Below the pieces are notes generated by a model. That model had not been told where the DNA came from. It saw nothing but the letters and a program-made list of their open reading frames with translations, and did no database searches. From Nilaparvata lugens (taxonomy: Eukaryota > Arthropoda > Insecta > Hemiptera > Delphacidae), in NCBI RefSeq assembly GCF_014356525.2, contig NC_052505.1, forward strand, positions 23,333,432 to 23,397,431: a stretch of DNA of 64,000 nt, written 5' to 3'. The stretch's first letter is position 1. Every line of letters begins with the position of its first letter. Below, piece by piece: positions 37,298-49,409 of this stretch. Position numbers and translations under genes: made by a program.

Positions 37298-38321
37298 AGA
37301 ATTGATTTTCGAAACTGGAATAAAAATTCAGGAGTTGTAGGCTACGCTAGTGCTGCGACAATTTAAGAGGCATAATAAATCTTCAACTACAAATATTCAC
37401 CACTAATCTACCAGCAACTGATATTGTAATTTATAGCAGTTCATGCTGTTAATTCTTGACATTTGTAAGCTCAGTCGTTAATGTGAAACTTCAACACATT
37501 TGGTGACATCTACTCAAAGTAGTTTCATCTGAAAGATGCATAAAGATTTCAAATATCTACATAAAAAGGGCTAGAAGTTTACTGGTTACATCGTATTTGT
37601 GAACGAGTTCTTATGGAGTGTATGGTGTAGCTAATAACAAAATTTAATCGCCTTCCACTGAGACACTGATAGTGAAGAACATCCCAAATGATCATTAACA
37701 TTTACATAACTGTTGCAGTCCTTCTGGATATTCTAAGATGGCGTTAGAGCTTAGTCGTTGAAAGTGACTTGGATTCCAGAAGTAATTATTAGAAGTGATG
37801 TTCAAGGAATCTCTTGAAAGTTATTCCCAGTTTGAAAGTAGACTTCAAGTGTACTACTTCGACTATCACATACCGTATTCAATGAGAGTTGCCAGTTACT
37901 ATCCCCAGTGATCTTGATCTTGATTTCTAGTTGTTTGAATGTCTTGATGCTGTGGAACGAAAGTAACAAAAGTCGCAGGAGAGGATGAGATTTCAAAAAA
38001 GGTTGAGTACATCAATAATAAAATCAGTGCTTCCTCTTGAGATGTTCTAGTTCGAATTCCCATTTGAATTCTGGCAATATTAACAAAAAAATTATTCATC
38101 TTGATGGTTTTGCAACACAAAGCTCCAAATAGCATACTTTTCGACGTGGGAAGTGATCAATATGCTAGATAGATTGACCAAGAAAAGGTCTGAATATATG
38201 AATAAACTGCTCCAAGAAAGCTTCAAGAATTTTAATACTAAAATTTGTAGTTAGTAAGAGCAATATCTCTCCATTACATTATCTTCATGCATTCACAACT
38301 CAGAAACAATAGTTTTATACT

Positions 38322-38420
38322 AGCTGGCCCGGCGAGCTTCGTACCGCCAAATAGTTAATACCTAATACATCTCATGACAAACTTTAGCTGGATGCACATC
38401 TGAGGAGGGGCGATGCGGCA
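38322..38420 (+). repeat. Possible transposon end with CTAGCTGGCCCGGCGAGCTTCG
   Basis: The text ctagctggcccggcgagctt cgtaccgcc at about 38322-38350 resembles a widespread insect repeat end. I recognise the wording but cannot assign the class or find a partner end. Confidence 0.3.
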
Positions 38421-39489
38421 TTTTGCATCCAGGTGTTACTTACTTAATGGTTTGAATAGAAGAACTTACACACACTGAATATGTCATGTCGTGGAACGGT
38501 GTGATAAGGCAATCTCCATAAGATCAACTCTTTGTATCACCAAGCTGCGCCTCCTGAGATGTGCTTAGCCTTAGCTTAATCCGATGCACTATATTTTCAT
38601 GGAAATTATCCATTTATATCTCAATAAGAACTTCCTATGTGCTTAGTTAGTTGTGCAGCAGAATGTATTTTTTAATTATAGTTGAATGCAGCTTGCTGAG
38701 AATTGAATGGTATATCTCCTTGCTGCTGATTTTTCCGTGCATATTCTTAATTTACAGCATTTCGAGTTCTACGACCCAAATTTGGACGTCGTTCGTACCT
38801 TGGCTTCATTGAGAATAAAAGTTTTGTGAATTAGTAGAAAGAAAATGAATAGAGAAACAGATCTACCGACGGCTGTTGGATAAGCAATGATTATAACAGC
38901 TGTTTTTTTATTTCTGTGTGTGGCTAGCTCACAAATCTTCTCCCATAAGGATTACATGTAAACTTTGAAGGATCGTAGGAAAGAGTCCTGAAGACGGATT
39001 ATAAATTTGATAGGCCATAAACCTGGTCCTGAACATAACGAACACAACTAAACAAGAATCATCAAATTCGGTGCACACAAAAAAAGTTATTGAATGTCAA
39101 TTAAATTTGAGGCTCAATATTTTCATTTATATAGATGATCAGCTGGGATTCAGCTGATTGTTTCGACTTTTGCCATGCTCCAAAAAGCATTCAAACAAGT
39201 GTTAAAATCTTTTGATGAAATTCAAGTATTTGTGCTTCAGAAGTGAATGGTGTATTGTCCTTGCATCTATGTTCCTACTGAGTGAGATCATAATCGAGTG
39301 TAGGAGATCCAATAATGATACCAGTAATACCAGTGCTATCCTGAAGAGCATTATTCCTACTGTCGCAAAGATAGAGTACGTTTCTACATTTTGCTTTTGT
39401 TGTCAAACGTTTTCAGAGAGATAAAGCTTGCGTACTCTATCTCACCAATATAGTGCAGTGGCTTTCACCACTACTCCTACTTATGCGGT

Positions 39490-40350
39490 GAGCAAACAAA
39501 GGTTTCAACAGCTTTCAGCAGAGAAGCATGGAATGTGAAGAGAGAAGTTCTCTCAGGAAGACGGTAGAGGGGAGCTGGAAAAAGTAAACGAATACCAGAG
39601 AAAAAGAACAAATCAGAAGAGTAGAATCGAGGGGATGAAGAAATTAGAAGATTATGATGGAAAAGAAAAAGGATATGAGAAGGAAAAAGCAAGCAGACAA
39701 TAAACAAGCGGGAAATAAAAAAGTGGAGTCAGTGAAAATAAACAGGAGGGGAAGATTAAAGAGGCAGAGATGGAGAAGACGAAAAAAGAGGAGGAGGAGA
39801 GAAGAGGAAAAAGAAAGAAAAATGGTGGAGATGAGATAGACATAGAAAAGAATCCAGCTGGGGAAGAAGAGAGAAGAATACGAAAAAGAATAACTGAATG
39901 ATGGAAGAAGATGAAGAAGAAACAAGCAATCGAAGACTAGAAGACAGAAGAACAGATACGTGGAAGGAAGAAGAGAGAAGATATGGAAAAAGAGAGGATA
40001 GAAGTAGAAATAATAGTGGGAGGTGAACAGATGGAGAAAATAGAATAATAGGAAAAGGGAAAAGAAGCAGAAGAAGATCAAAAACATGAACAAAAAGGAT
40101 AAAATCGAAAGTAAATTGAAAGAAGAAATAATTATGAAAAATGAGATAAAAAGAAGAAGAATCAAGAAGGAAAAGAAGGAAGAAGATTAGAAAGAATAAA
40201 AAACAAACAATAAAAACAAATAGTGGGCAGCGAATGTAAACGTGTGAGTAGACAGCTCTGTGAAGATGCAAGTGGCAAAGCAGAAAAGTATTTGGATGCT
40301 TTGAGATAGAGAATGGACAAGGCAAGGCTTAAGACAAGGAAAAACAATCA
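39490..40350 (+). repeat. Polypurine tract 2 (about 0.8 kb, GA-rich on + strand)
   Basis: Purine-rich sequence made of agaagaag, ggaaaaag and gaagagag words. It resembles tract 1 in composition and orientation and is slightly more A-rich. Apparent Phe/Leu/Ser open frames on the - strand follow from composition. Confidence 0.8.
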
Positions 40351-40388
40351 AAATATATGGCAAGCAGACGAGTGAAGCACTCCCATAC

Positions 40389-40476
40389 TGAGATTCACTT
40401 CATACTGTCAGTATTATTTCAATGAGTTAGGGTAGGTGTTCTCTACACGGAATCCTGACAGTATAAAGTGAATTTC
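40389..40476. mobile_element. 88-bp palindromic MITE, copy 3
   Basis: The left end tgagattcacttcatactgt cag mirrors the right end ctgacagtataaagtgaattt ca. Its length is the same as copy 1, while the central sequence differs. Confidence 0.65.
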
Positions 40477-42892
40477 ACTTCTATTTACTTGGAGCAGTTT
40501 TGTCGTGAGTGTGGAGAGATGAGTCCACAGCCGAGGTCGCAACTTGGACCTTTCTTCTCTTATTTATTTCGTAAACTTGTACGTTGAACTGGTCCATACG
40601 TGGCGAGCATTCTATTATCTCGCACACGTTACTTCTCAGTAGTCAAACGGCGCTGAATTCCTAGAGGAGAACTGTGTCAGTTCAGTCTTAACTGATTTAG
40701 CTCAAACACGAAGTTTCCAAAAGAGATTCATTTTCCAGAAAGGATTATGAGTTGTACATTATGGAAGGATTGTCACCAGACTAAATCAAATTAGTGTAAT
40801 CAGTTAGAGTTAGTCAGAATTTAGTTATTAAACTTATCCACGTTTCACCAGTTACTAGAGTTTGGAGAGAAATAACAGGTTTGCTGTTCGTGGAATAGAA
40901 TAATTGTAGATAAGATGGAACAGATCAGTTAAGTGTGAACACGTAATGAGCTAGAGCACGTATTTTCAAACGGGGTTTTGAAATAGGGATAAATATTCAA
41001 AAAAAGCAAATTTTTAAATAAGAGCTTCAAACATTTTTCGTGATCAAGGATCATGAGTTTTTAAAACTGAAATCGGTCTGAATTTATCGCTCAAATTCAT
41101 CCAATGATCTAATTTTTGATCAGTGTCATTTAAATACTTTTCATCCCAATTTAAATATATTTTCCACTAGCTCCAGTTATTATGAAATATGATTATTATG
41201 GTACTAAATGAGAATGTACAATGTAAAAATCACAAATAAAAAATTCTCAATAACATAAATAGAAGAGGCGAGACAAATGAAAACAAAAATTTCAACTGTA
41301 TTAATGAATGAAGTAATGGACAGCATTTTCATGTAGCGAAAGTACACTGTCTAGTTTGTGTCATGTCCAGTAACCAAATAAATCTAGTGTTATGTGTAGG
41401 CTACATGAACTATGTAGTGATGTCAAGCTTGACGATTCTAGGAATTATAGGATTTCTGAATTTGTATGAAACTAAAGTCAATGTGGGCGAACTAAAAGCT
41501 TTTAAACTAAAGGATAATGTGATCTGCTTCATTAATAGTCTCGTTATAAAGGAGAAAGGTTCTTTCACACTAGACATGAAGTTTTCACACAAATCACTAC
41601 TATATCAGGCTACAATATCAAAAAACCTTCTCTATGTATCACCACCAGGTTGATATGAATATAAATTTAATAATATTCCTCTACAAATTTATATTAACCC
41701 TCTATTTGAATTAATGATCAGAAATGTATCTAAATCTATTTAATAAATTTCAATATGAATATTAATTCTTCTGAAACAGGCCAAAGTATTTTTTCGTTTT
41801 TAAACCTTTTTCCAATCAATAATCAGAAACTTTGCTCTCAGCTATGACGTGAGGACTTCCCTGTACATTGCGGCTACGTAGTCAGTATAGGATCTCTCCC
41901 CTTCACAGTACGGTTCCAGAGGTGAATTCCAGCCTGTATTGGCATATCAAAGTAGATAACAGGTAACCACTGGCTACAGCAGTTGACCACATCTATCAAA
42001 GCTCGCTTTTGGGGCCCCGGCAATATCACATCAATGGACCTAGAATCAATAGAGGGTCAGCTAGATCCAATGTAGCCTGGATCCAATGTTATAAAGTGAG
42101 ATAGGATAGACGTGGGTTGTATTATTTCCATTCATATCGCTATTGTATGAAGAGCTCCCGTTTCCCAAATAATGTGAGCGTTTGTTTGTTGAGGGATATC
42201 CACTTTCCAGAGAGAATTCCGATTTGAAACGCAATAAGCAGATCATGTTATATCAAACAGATGAAATGGCTCTCCAAACTAATATTAAATCAAAGGAAAA
42301 ATGTAGTGATTCAATACTGAGGCAAATGAAAAATGAACAAAGAACCTAAAAACGCAATAGTTCTCTTATTTCTAAAATAAAAAAAAATTAATGAATAAAG
42401 TCCGAATGAAATGCATTCTCGAATACTGTATAGAAAAACGTCACGATTGTTTTATTCTATGTGTTGTATTATTGAACTATGTGAAGTGAAAATCATCTAT
42501 TTATTATGTGAACACATCAGCAAATTCAGCCCAAACAAGATATTATAATATCGACTATGAATATTTAATCAGGAAAGGTCAAAAGAGAGAGATTGGTTCG
42601 ATGTTATATTTGTGAAATTGCAGTAGAAGTTTATCATTAATGGACAATATGGACATTGATGAACAAGATATAATGAAATGAATCATGATGCATCCAAATA
42701 AAATCTGTTGCTTGAACAATGTTATCAATATTGATAAAGAAAGTTAAGCCTCAAAGGGCTCAGTCTTCATCATCGAAATTTATCGCACTATAATATTCCA
42801 GAGGAGCTAGACAGAAGAGTAAATGTTGGTAATTTACTTGGAAAGATGTTGGTTGATGAAGTTTTGAAAAGCTTGTGTTCACGATGTTGCAG

Positions 42893-43133
42893 TGCTATTG
42901 CGCTATAGTGAGGTCCACATTATAATGGCAGTGGATAAAGATATAAGAATAGCGATGCCGATTCTCTGCATTAATTAATTATATTTCTACACTGTCAAAA
43001 ACATAATTGGCATCGTTGTGGACCTATAAAAGGATAGTACCACCGGATTTGTCGAATAATAGACAAGGATAGCAAAACCAAAGTTGATCAAATACTGTCA
43101 ATATAACGTGGACCTCACTATAGCGTGCTATTG
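42893..43133. mobile_element. MITE with CTATAGTGAGGTCCAC termini and 8-bp target duplication
   Basis: Terminal repeats of about 32 bp lie at 42901-42932 and 43094-43125: cgctatagtgaggtccacat then tataatggcagt, against actgtcaatataacgtggac then ctcactatagcg. The element is 225 bp and is flanked by identical tgctattg copies at 42893-42900 and 43126-43133. No transposase is present. One solo end of the same family is at 5306-5336. Confidence 0.8.
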
Positions 43134-43340
43134 GTCGAGGGGCGTGTCTTGTCTCAGCCTGCCATTGATCGAGACAAAACTCTTCCAATCAACCAATAGC
43201 AGACGTTGAACGTAGCTTCCATTCTGTCTACCGGCGTGTCATTGAATGCATTGCATTCATCGCATTTTATCACTCTCTGCCAATTCATCATTCTTTTATC
43301 ATCATAACTGCTAATAGAGCAATCATTCCATTTCATTTTG

Positions 43341-43511
43341 AATAAGAATACTGAGAAATTGTCAAAAACCACAGATTTATTGATACTCTATCTATTTATG
43401 ATACTATCTATTTATCTATCTTTAGAGATTGATAATGGTGTAACAACCGAAACCGGTCTTTCTAAGTATCAATAAATCTGTGGGTTTTGACAATTTCTTA
43501 GTATTTTTATT
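43341..43511. repeat. Inverted-repeat element with 47-bp arms
   Basis: The left arm 43341-43387 (aaattgtcaaaaaccacaga then tttattgatact) and right arm 43465-43511 (agtatcaataaatctgtggg then ttttgacaatttctta) differ at about three positions. The loop holds tatctatttat repeats and a caaccgaaaccggtct motif. Confidence 0.75.
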
Positions 43512-44037
43512 TAATATGGATAATTACCACAATATCAACTTCTCAACTACACAAAAAGTGATTCCATTTCATAGTTTTGAGATTATTTAAGCTCAATTCT
43601 CAATCGCCAAAAATGTTAAAAAATATAAAAAAATGTGAATTTGTCCAGGTATTTGTATTGGATCATTTTCTATCCCACATCCAAATATTTTTACTACCAA
43701 ATTGATATGTAATAATCTTAATCATCACCATTCACTAATTTGAATTCGTTGAACAATGGAATACACTATCCATTTGGCAAAGTTGCATAATAGATCCAGA
43801 TGTATTTATCATAGTCATCATTACTAAAGAAAAACTGATAAAACTTAGCAAAGAATCTGCGAAACTCAACATTCTTAGAAAACAATCAAGAAGATACTGT
43901 ACATCTCATTTATTAGGTGTAAAGTTTTCTATTGGACGAAAGTACCTATTTCGTGCGGCTAATTACCTTTTTCGGTTATTAAATAAGCGGCTGGTTGATA
44001 AACAGATTCAATTTGCCTGCTCGCAGCTATATAGTGG

Positions 44038-44120
44038 CATCACTCCATACTGTCAGCATCACTTGAATGGGGAGCATTGGTGGATTTTACAAGGAATGCT
44101 GTCAGTTCTAAATGAATTTG
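44038..44120. mobile_element. 88-bp palindromic MITE, copy 4 (diverged)
   Basis: The text catcactccatactgtcagca tcac at the left and ggaatgctgtcagttctaaa tgaatttgag at the right. It matches the ctgtcagca/tgctgacag core of the family; the ends are decayed. Confidence 0.45.
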
Positions 44121-46680
44121 AGTATACCGCAGCCGACTGCACAATGAGCCGGAATTACATGTAATAGAACTCGCATTATGAGAAGAGCAATAAATTTAAG
44201 CCGCCCGCAACGCAACGCACAAAGCGACGACTGAACCTTTTCCTAGCACGCAGAATATTAACTCCCTCACAGCTACTTTCTAATTTCAGTTACATGGTGG
44301 AATTTTCGGATTAATACTCAGTTCGCTACCCACCACCCCACCCCACCAGCATTCTCCGTTACTGCGTATACAGCAGAGCTCTATTCATTGAATGCTCCAG
44401 CGCTGAAACGAAAGTTTGGAGTTCACTTGTTTGCGCATCGATGATTCTCATTCAAATGAGTGATTAAATTAGGTGTTCTTCGAAAATTAAGAAACATTTG
44501 ATTTGATTTTGCTCTGAGTTATTAATTTGTGTAAATGTGTTTCGAGAATCCTAACCAGGGGAAGAAGTTGAAATTTTATTCCTCACAAACAACATACGAG
44601 AGTCAAGTTTTAAAAGCATTATAAACGGAAATTTTCAATTTATAATTTCTCATTTGATTATTATTGCCAATTTTGTTCAATATTCCTTATAGAAATGGGA
44701 ATTATATTCTCGATTTAAGATTTGGGAGACTGAAAGTTTTATAGATTTTGTCGTACATGTTTTGGTTTTCTATCTGTGCAGAATTATCAGGCCATTATTC
44801 TACTCCATTTTCAGTACTCGAATTTGTTAATACTCCATATTGAATTCTCAAAGCTTTTCTTAGACGGAAATTTTGAACGCTCATATTTCTCCAGCTAAAA
44901 ATGTTTATCCAGCCGAACTCGAAACAAAATTGGATAGAACCTCAGCATGAACAAAAGTCTACATTTTTGTACTTCAACGTCTTACAGAAGTACGAATATA
45001 GTCTATGTGTCAACAATGTTGAAAATCTTGAACGAATAAACTCCCCTATCATACTGGAGGGTGGCTTCATATGCCTGTAATAATCTGATCACTTTACAGT
45101 TACTATTCCAAAACCGTTCACTTTCTCTTCATAAACAACAAATGCAAATATTCATGAATGAATAAAATTTAGCCTTATTTCACAATGTAAATTAATGGAA
45201 CTCACAAGAACCTCCTCCACATACCAAAAGCATACACCGTGGTCTCGTCAGAATCAGCGAAATTCTTCTCGTGTTTCGCGAAATCGAGGCATCTTAAGCG
45301 AAACGAGCCATAACTCATTAGAATTTCAAGAAACTTCAACTCAACCGACAAGAAAGCATATTTCAGCGCGATGCATATTCAAGGGACGGCAATGGTATCT
45401 TTCCAAATAGCAGGAATTCTTTGCGGTTTTCAGCGCTGACTGTGGTGAGGTGGAGGTTTAGGAGGGAGGTGGAGGAGGAGGTAGTGGTGGTTAGTGGAGG
45501 TATAGGTGGAGGGTGAAACTGCAACGTCCATACTTTATTCAGGGTGGTAAAAACCGGCATCGTCTCCACAGGGAAATGTGAGAATACGCTCGGTTGTTGT
45601 AAATAAACTCGTCTGCAATGGACTGTATGTTTTCCACAAGAAGTGCGTTCGGCATTACAATTTATTTATCCTCCAGGAATGTGTGATGTTCATTACACTA
45701 AGAACGTATGCTCTTTACTTTATGGTGTCCCACATAAAACTAACTCCTTGGTATAGTGTAAAGACGAGTAGAGTCGAGAAGATAAGTTCAATTTTCATTG
45801 AAAGAATAGAAATATTGTGTCTTCATTTGATAATAGCTGGAAAAGTTTTTCACACTTGCTCGTGATGAAGATCTATAGATTGAATAGAAACTTGTCAATA
45901 TCACATTGCTGGAATTGACAGAAAATATTCCTAAATCCAGGCTCATCTTGGTTTATTTTAATGATCTTGGTCTGAATCTTAAGTCTAATTCAAGAATTTA
46001 TCAATGTGATATTATGATTATAATATCGATGAATAATAATTTGTTATTGTTATAATTCATAGCGATCAATAGAGTTATCAATTGGTATGAGATGATGATG
46101 ATGATTAATTACTGGCGTATCAATCACTGAATTAAAACTGTCATTCGACGTCTATGAAAATCTTAATCATTGGAAAATTCACAAATCCTCTCAATGTTCA
46201 AATAAATGGAGTACATTTTTCAGTTTCGAGTGTTTTGATCCCAGTTACCATTCCAGTCTATTTATAACGAAAGTATCTGAGACTAGAAGCAACTTGACCT
46301 TTTTGAAACGAAGAAGAGCCTCCAACCGACCAGATTCGCCCATTCCAAAATCATATCTGGCACGAAAATAAAAACTACGCTCTGAACTTTTCTATCTACG
46401 AGATGGATGCATTGCATTTCACTCATCACCTATCTGCTATATAAATCTTCTTCTCAGATACAGTTTCTGGTTTGTATGTTACGCTGCAGAGATTTCTAAA
46501 ATTTCTGTAACTATTGATGTTGAAAACTGAAAAACCATTCAATAATCCTTTTACTATCAGAATGGAAACTGTTTCTTGATGTAAAAACTAAAAAAAAAAC
46601 GATTTTGCCATCTCTGCTACTGTCAGTTAAATAAGAACGTTTTACCTGCTACAGTCGATTCGACTCACTATTAACGTCTC

Positions 46681-46704
46681 TCTTACTCACCTGCAACAAA
46701 AAAG
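46681..46704 (-). promoter_or_regulatory. Candidate recursive splice site (ratchet point, zero-length exon)
   Basis: Read on the - strand, the acceptor half TTTTTTGTTGCAG ends at 46691 and is followed directly by the donor half GTGAGTAAGA from 46690. This is the arrangement of a Drosophila-type ratchet point: polypyrimidine tract, CAG, then a consensus 5' splice site with no exon between. It lies in the 33-kb first intron and would split it into pieces of about 10.5 and 22.7 kb. No open frame of meaning precedes it. Function is inferred from sequence alone. Confidence 0.6.
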
Positions 46705-48102
46705 TCAATTATTAGATTTATATCATTTTAGTATTCTAATATCAAATATTATTATAATGTCATGTACATTGAAAATAGTGGATATTTTCAAAATTTCAAA
46801 TGAATGAAAATACTGTACATAGATAATGGACGCATTCATGAGGATATCTAACAATAGTTGAGTAGTATCATCAAATGCTCCCCAAAAATGTATTATTATA
46901 TCGATCCAGCTTGGACTGTTGTCTAATAATAGTTTAACATGAGTTAAACATATTTTGAAGAAACTATAGTGTAGCTGCCGTGTAAAAACGAAAACTATTT
47001 CCTCATCTTATATTTTAAAACTATCGTCATTCTTTTTTAAAACAGAGAATTCAAAACATCTCTTGATGGCAACGGGGAAGATCTATTACAGATATCCCAT
47101 AAAAAATAGCAAGTTCGTATCAGGATGATTAATAAACCACATTCGTCACGGCCATAAAACAATATGAAATACACTAACTTTCAAGCAATTTCAAAGTCAC
47201 GTGAGATATGAAGATCGGAGATTAGCCCAATTCCTTCGGCGGCCAGAAGAATGAATACTATGTTGGGTTTTGTTGTGTGAGATTAGTTTGTGGAGTATCA
47301 TAAACATGTAGCCTTTGGTAAAAGTATTTTTGGTGACGTATCATATTTGTAGCCTATATTAAGTTGAGTATTTTTGTGTGGGATTTGTTCGTGATCAAAC
47401 AAAAACGGCGTGTCTTAAAGGACCGCAAATGTTCCATTCCAGTTCCATGTTTCTATCCTAATGAATTTTTTATACAGTTCATATGGTGCCATTCAGTTCC
47501 AAGGTCAATAATTTTGCTGTTGAATCCTTATTTGCAGTAGGAAAACCAATTGAAAATCAGTTTTCAAAATAATAGTTCAAAATAGAAACACTTCTGAACA
47601 TTGTTGAATATTATAATCTTGTAGTCGACTGTTTCAGAATTAAAATGCTGAAACTTGACTTACATTATTATTTTCTTCAGCTGTATGTTCTCCTTTTCTT
47701 CTTTTTTTCCGGCCTTTCAAAGAGAGATATTCAATTAAGAATGTATGAAGAAATTCTGAGGTCGATCACTAGATGGCAGTAGCTGCTGGATTATTTAGAT
47801 CACTAGCGAAATGGTTAAAAATAGACACACCTACTCTTTCCTGATTGGTCAGTAGTTCACTTCCATTTCCAAACTCTGCTACTGGGTGACACTAGCTGCT
47901 GAGTACTTTACACCTATCTTCTTGTCCAATAGTTTCAATATCTCAATGAACAAAATATTTCTTAGTAAAGTACTGTATTTCGGAATTATTGAAATACTGA
48001 AGACTACTAGTTTTGAAAACATTAATTACGAGTAGCTCTTATAATTATTATGAGGTAAATCATTGGACTAGGTGACTATCACCAGAGACAACTGATACCT
48101 TA

Positions 48103-48263
48103 AGCCCCACACACACACAACACATAGATTTTTGTTCGTACGGTATTTTGCCATACTTATGATGTTTGTCAAGTCCCGTTTATTCAGATAGAATTCATAT
48201 AGACGGCAAAATATCGTACGAAATGAAATCGATATGTATGTGTGTGTGTGTGTGTGCGGGGCT
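48103..48263. mobile_element. Harbinger-like MITE with TTA target duplication
   Basis: The ends agccccacacacacac and gtgtgtgtgtgcggggct are inverted repeats. The homology continues inward (gttcgtacggtattttgcc against ggcaaaatatcgtacgaaat). TTA flanks both sides (48100-48102, 48264-48266), as PIF/Harbinger elements leave. The CA/GT microsatellite is part of the terminal repeat. Confidence 0.65.
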
Positions 48264-49299
48264 TTACGCTTTATTTCCTTTATGCTATCACCCAACAGCT
48301 GCAGCTATTAAGTGGTACAATTATTTGGAACATGAATTTGAATTCAATCATTATCGACTATTTAATAATGTTATAGGCATATAGAAACTCTTATAATATG
48401 TGGGGAATTTTGAACATCAGCCTTTTCAATAATAATAAGTATTGAAAGTTGAAAATTCATACAATGCAAAAATCCAATCAACTCATCAAATCAAAAAATG
48501 TTTTTCAATTCAAATAATTCAGGGTCCTGCCAAACCCGAAGGTTTTTCGGCGGGTGCCCAGCTACAAAAAAAAACGAGTTGCAAAAGATAAATAAACTTA
48601 AACAATATAAATATGACACTTCAAAGATTTTAAGAATAAGACGAAAGAAAACAAATACAAATATAATTGCAAAAATAAAATAAGAAGTATTCATCAGGTT
48701 TTGATAGAGGATTAATAAAAAATACATCTACTAATAACTCATTCTAATAATAAACCATCAACGCTAATACTGTAATAAATAACTTATCTCCTCTAAATTG
48801 CCACATTTAGAAATCTCATCACGCCCGTTAGTGCTGATTTGCGTTATCGATTTTTTCCGAAAATAAATAATGCAGAAAGTTGGCGAATGCAGCCTGATAT
48901 CATCAGCACATCCTCCATTGATGGATCCAATCGTTTAACGTCTTCTTTTTGCAACATACCCTTGGCCCATATATCTTCGTTACAGAATATCCATTAGCAG
49001 CCGCACTATCCTCAAGTAGATTGCAATAAATCTCCATTACTATGGAATCAATAGTCTTCTGTGTTGAACACCAGCCACACTGCTAAACTGCCGAAAGGCT
49101 GCTGCAAACTTCACTATGCATGTGAAGTGATTTGTGAAAGGCAATTAGTTTCGGAAGTATATTCCTTGTACCTCTTGTTTATGTACTAGAAAGGAGGGTT
49201 TTATTGAAGTAGAGGTTACATAGAAATGATGGGAATAATGGAATTACAAGAACAGACCATTTTATATAAATTTATTTTCTTATAATATTATTAATTTCT

Positions 49300-49409
49300 T
49301 TATTGTACTGTATACTTCTAAAATTTTGTACTTTTGTTAACATTATTATTTTGTGATTGTAGATTTATGTCTGTAAAATTATTTGGCAAATAAATTACAA
49401 TTACAATTT
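49300..49409 (+). mobile_element. 3' end remnant of a non-LTR retrotransposon
   Basis: An AT-rich stretch ends in ttatttggcaaataaattac aattacaattt, i.e. a polyadenylation-like word plus a short ATTACA tandem tail, as seen at 3' ends of some insect non-LTR elements. No coding part remains. Confidence 0.4.

Noticed and set aside
41363..41653. 96-residue + strand open frame
   Set aside because: No recognisable motif and base composition equal to the intron.
41830..42060. GC-richer stretch considered as a coding remnant
   Set aside because: Frames on both strands are interrupted and no domain could be recognised.
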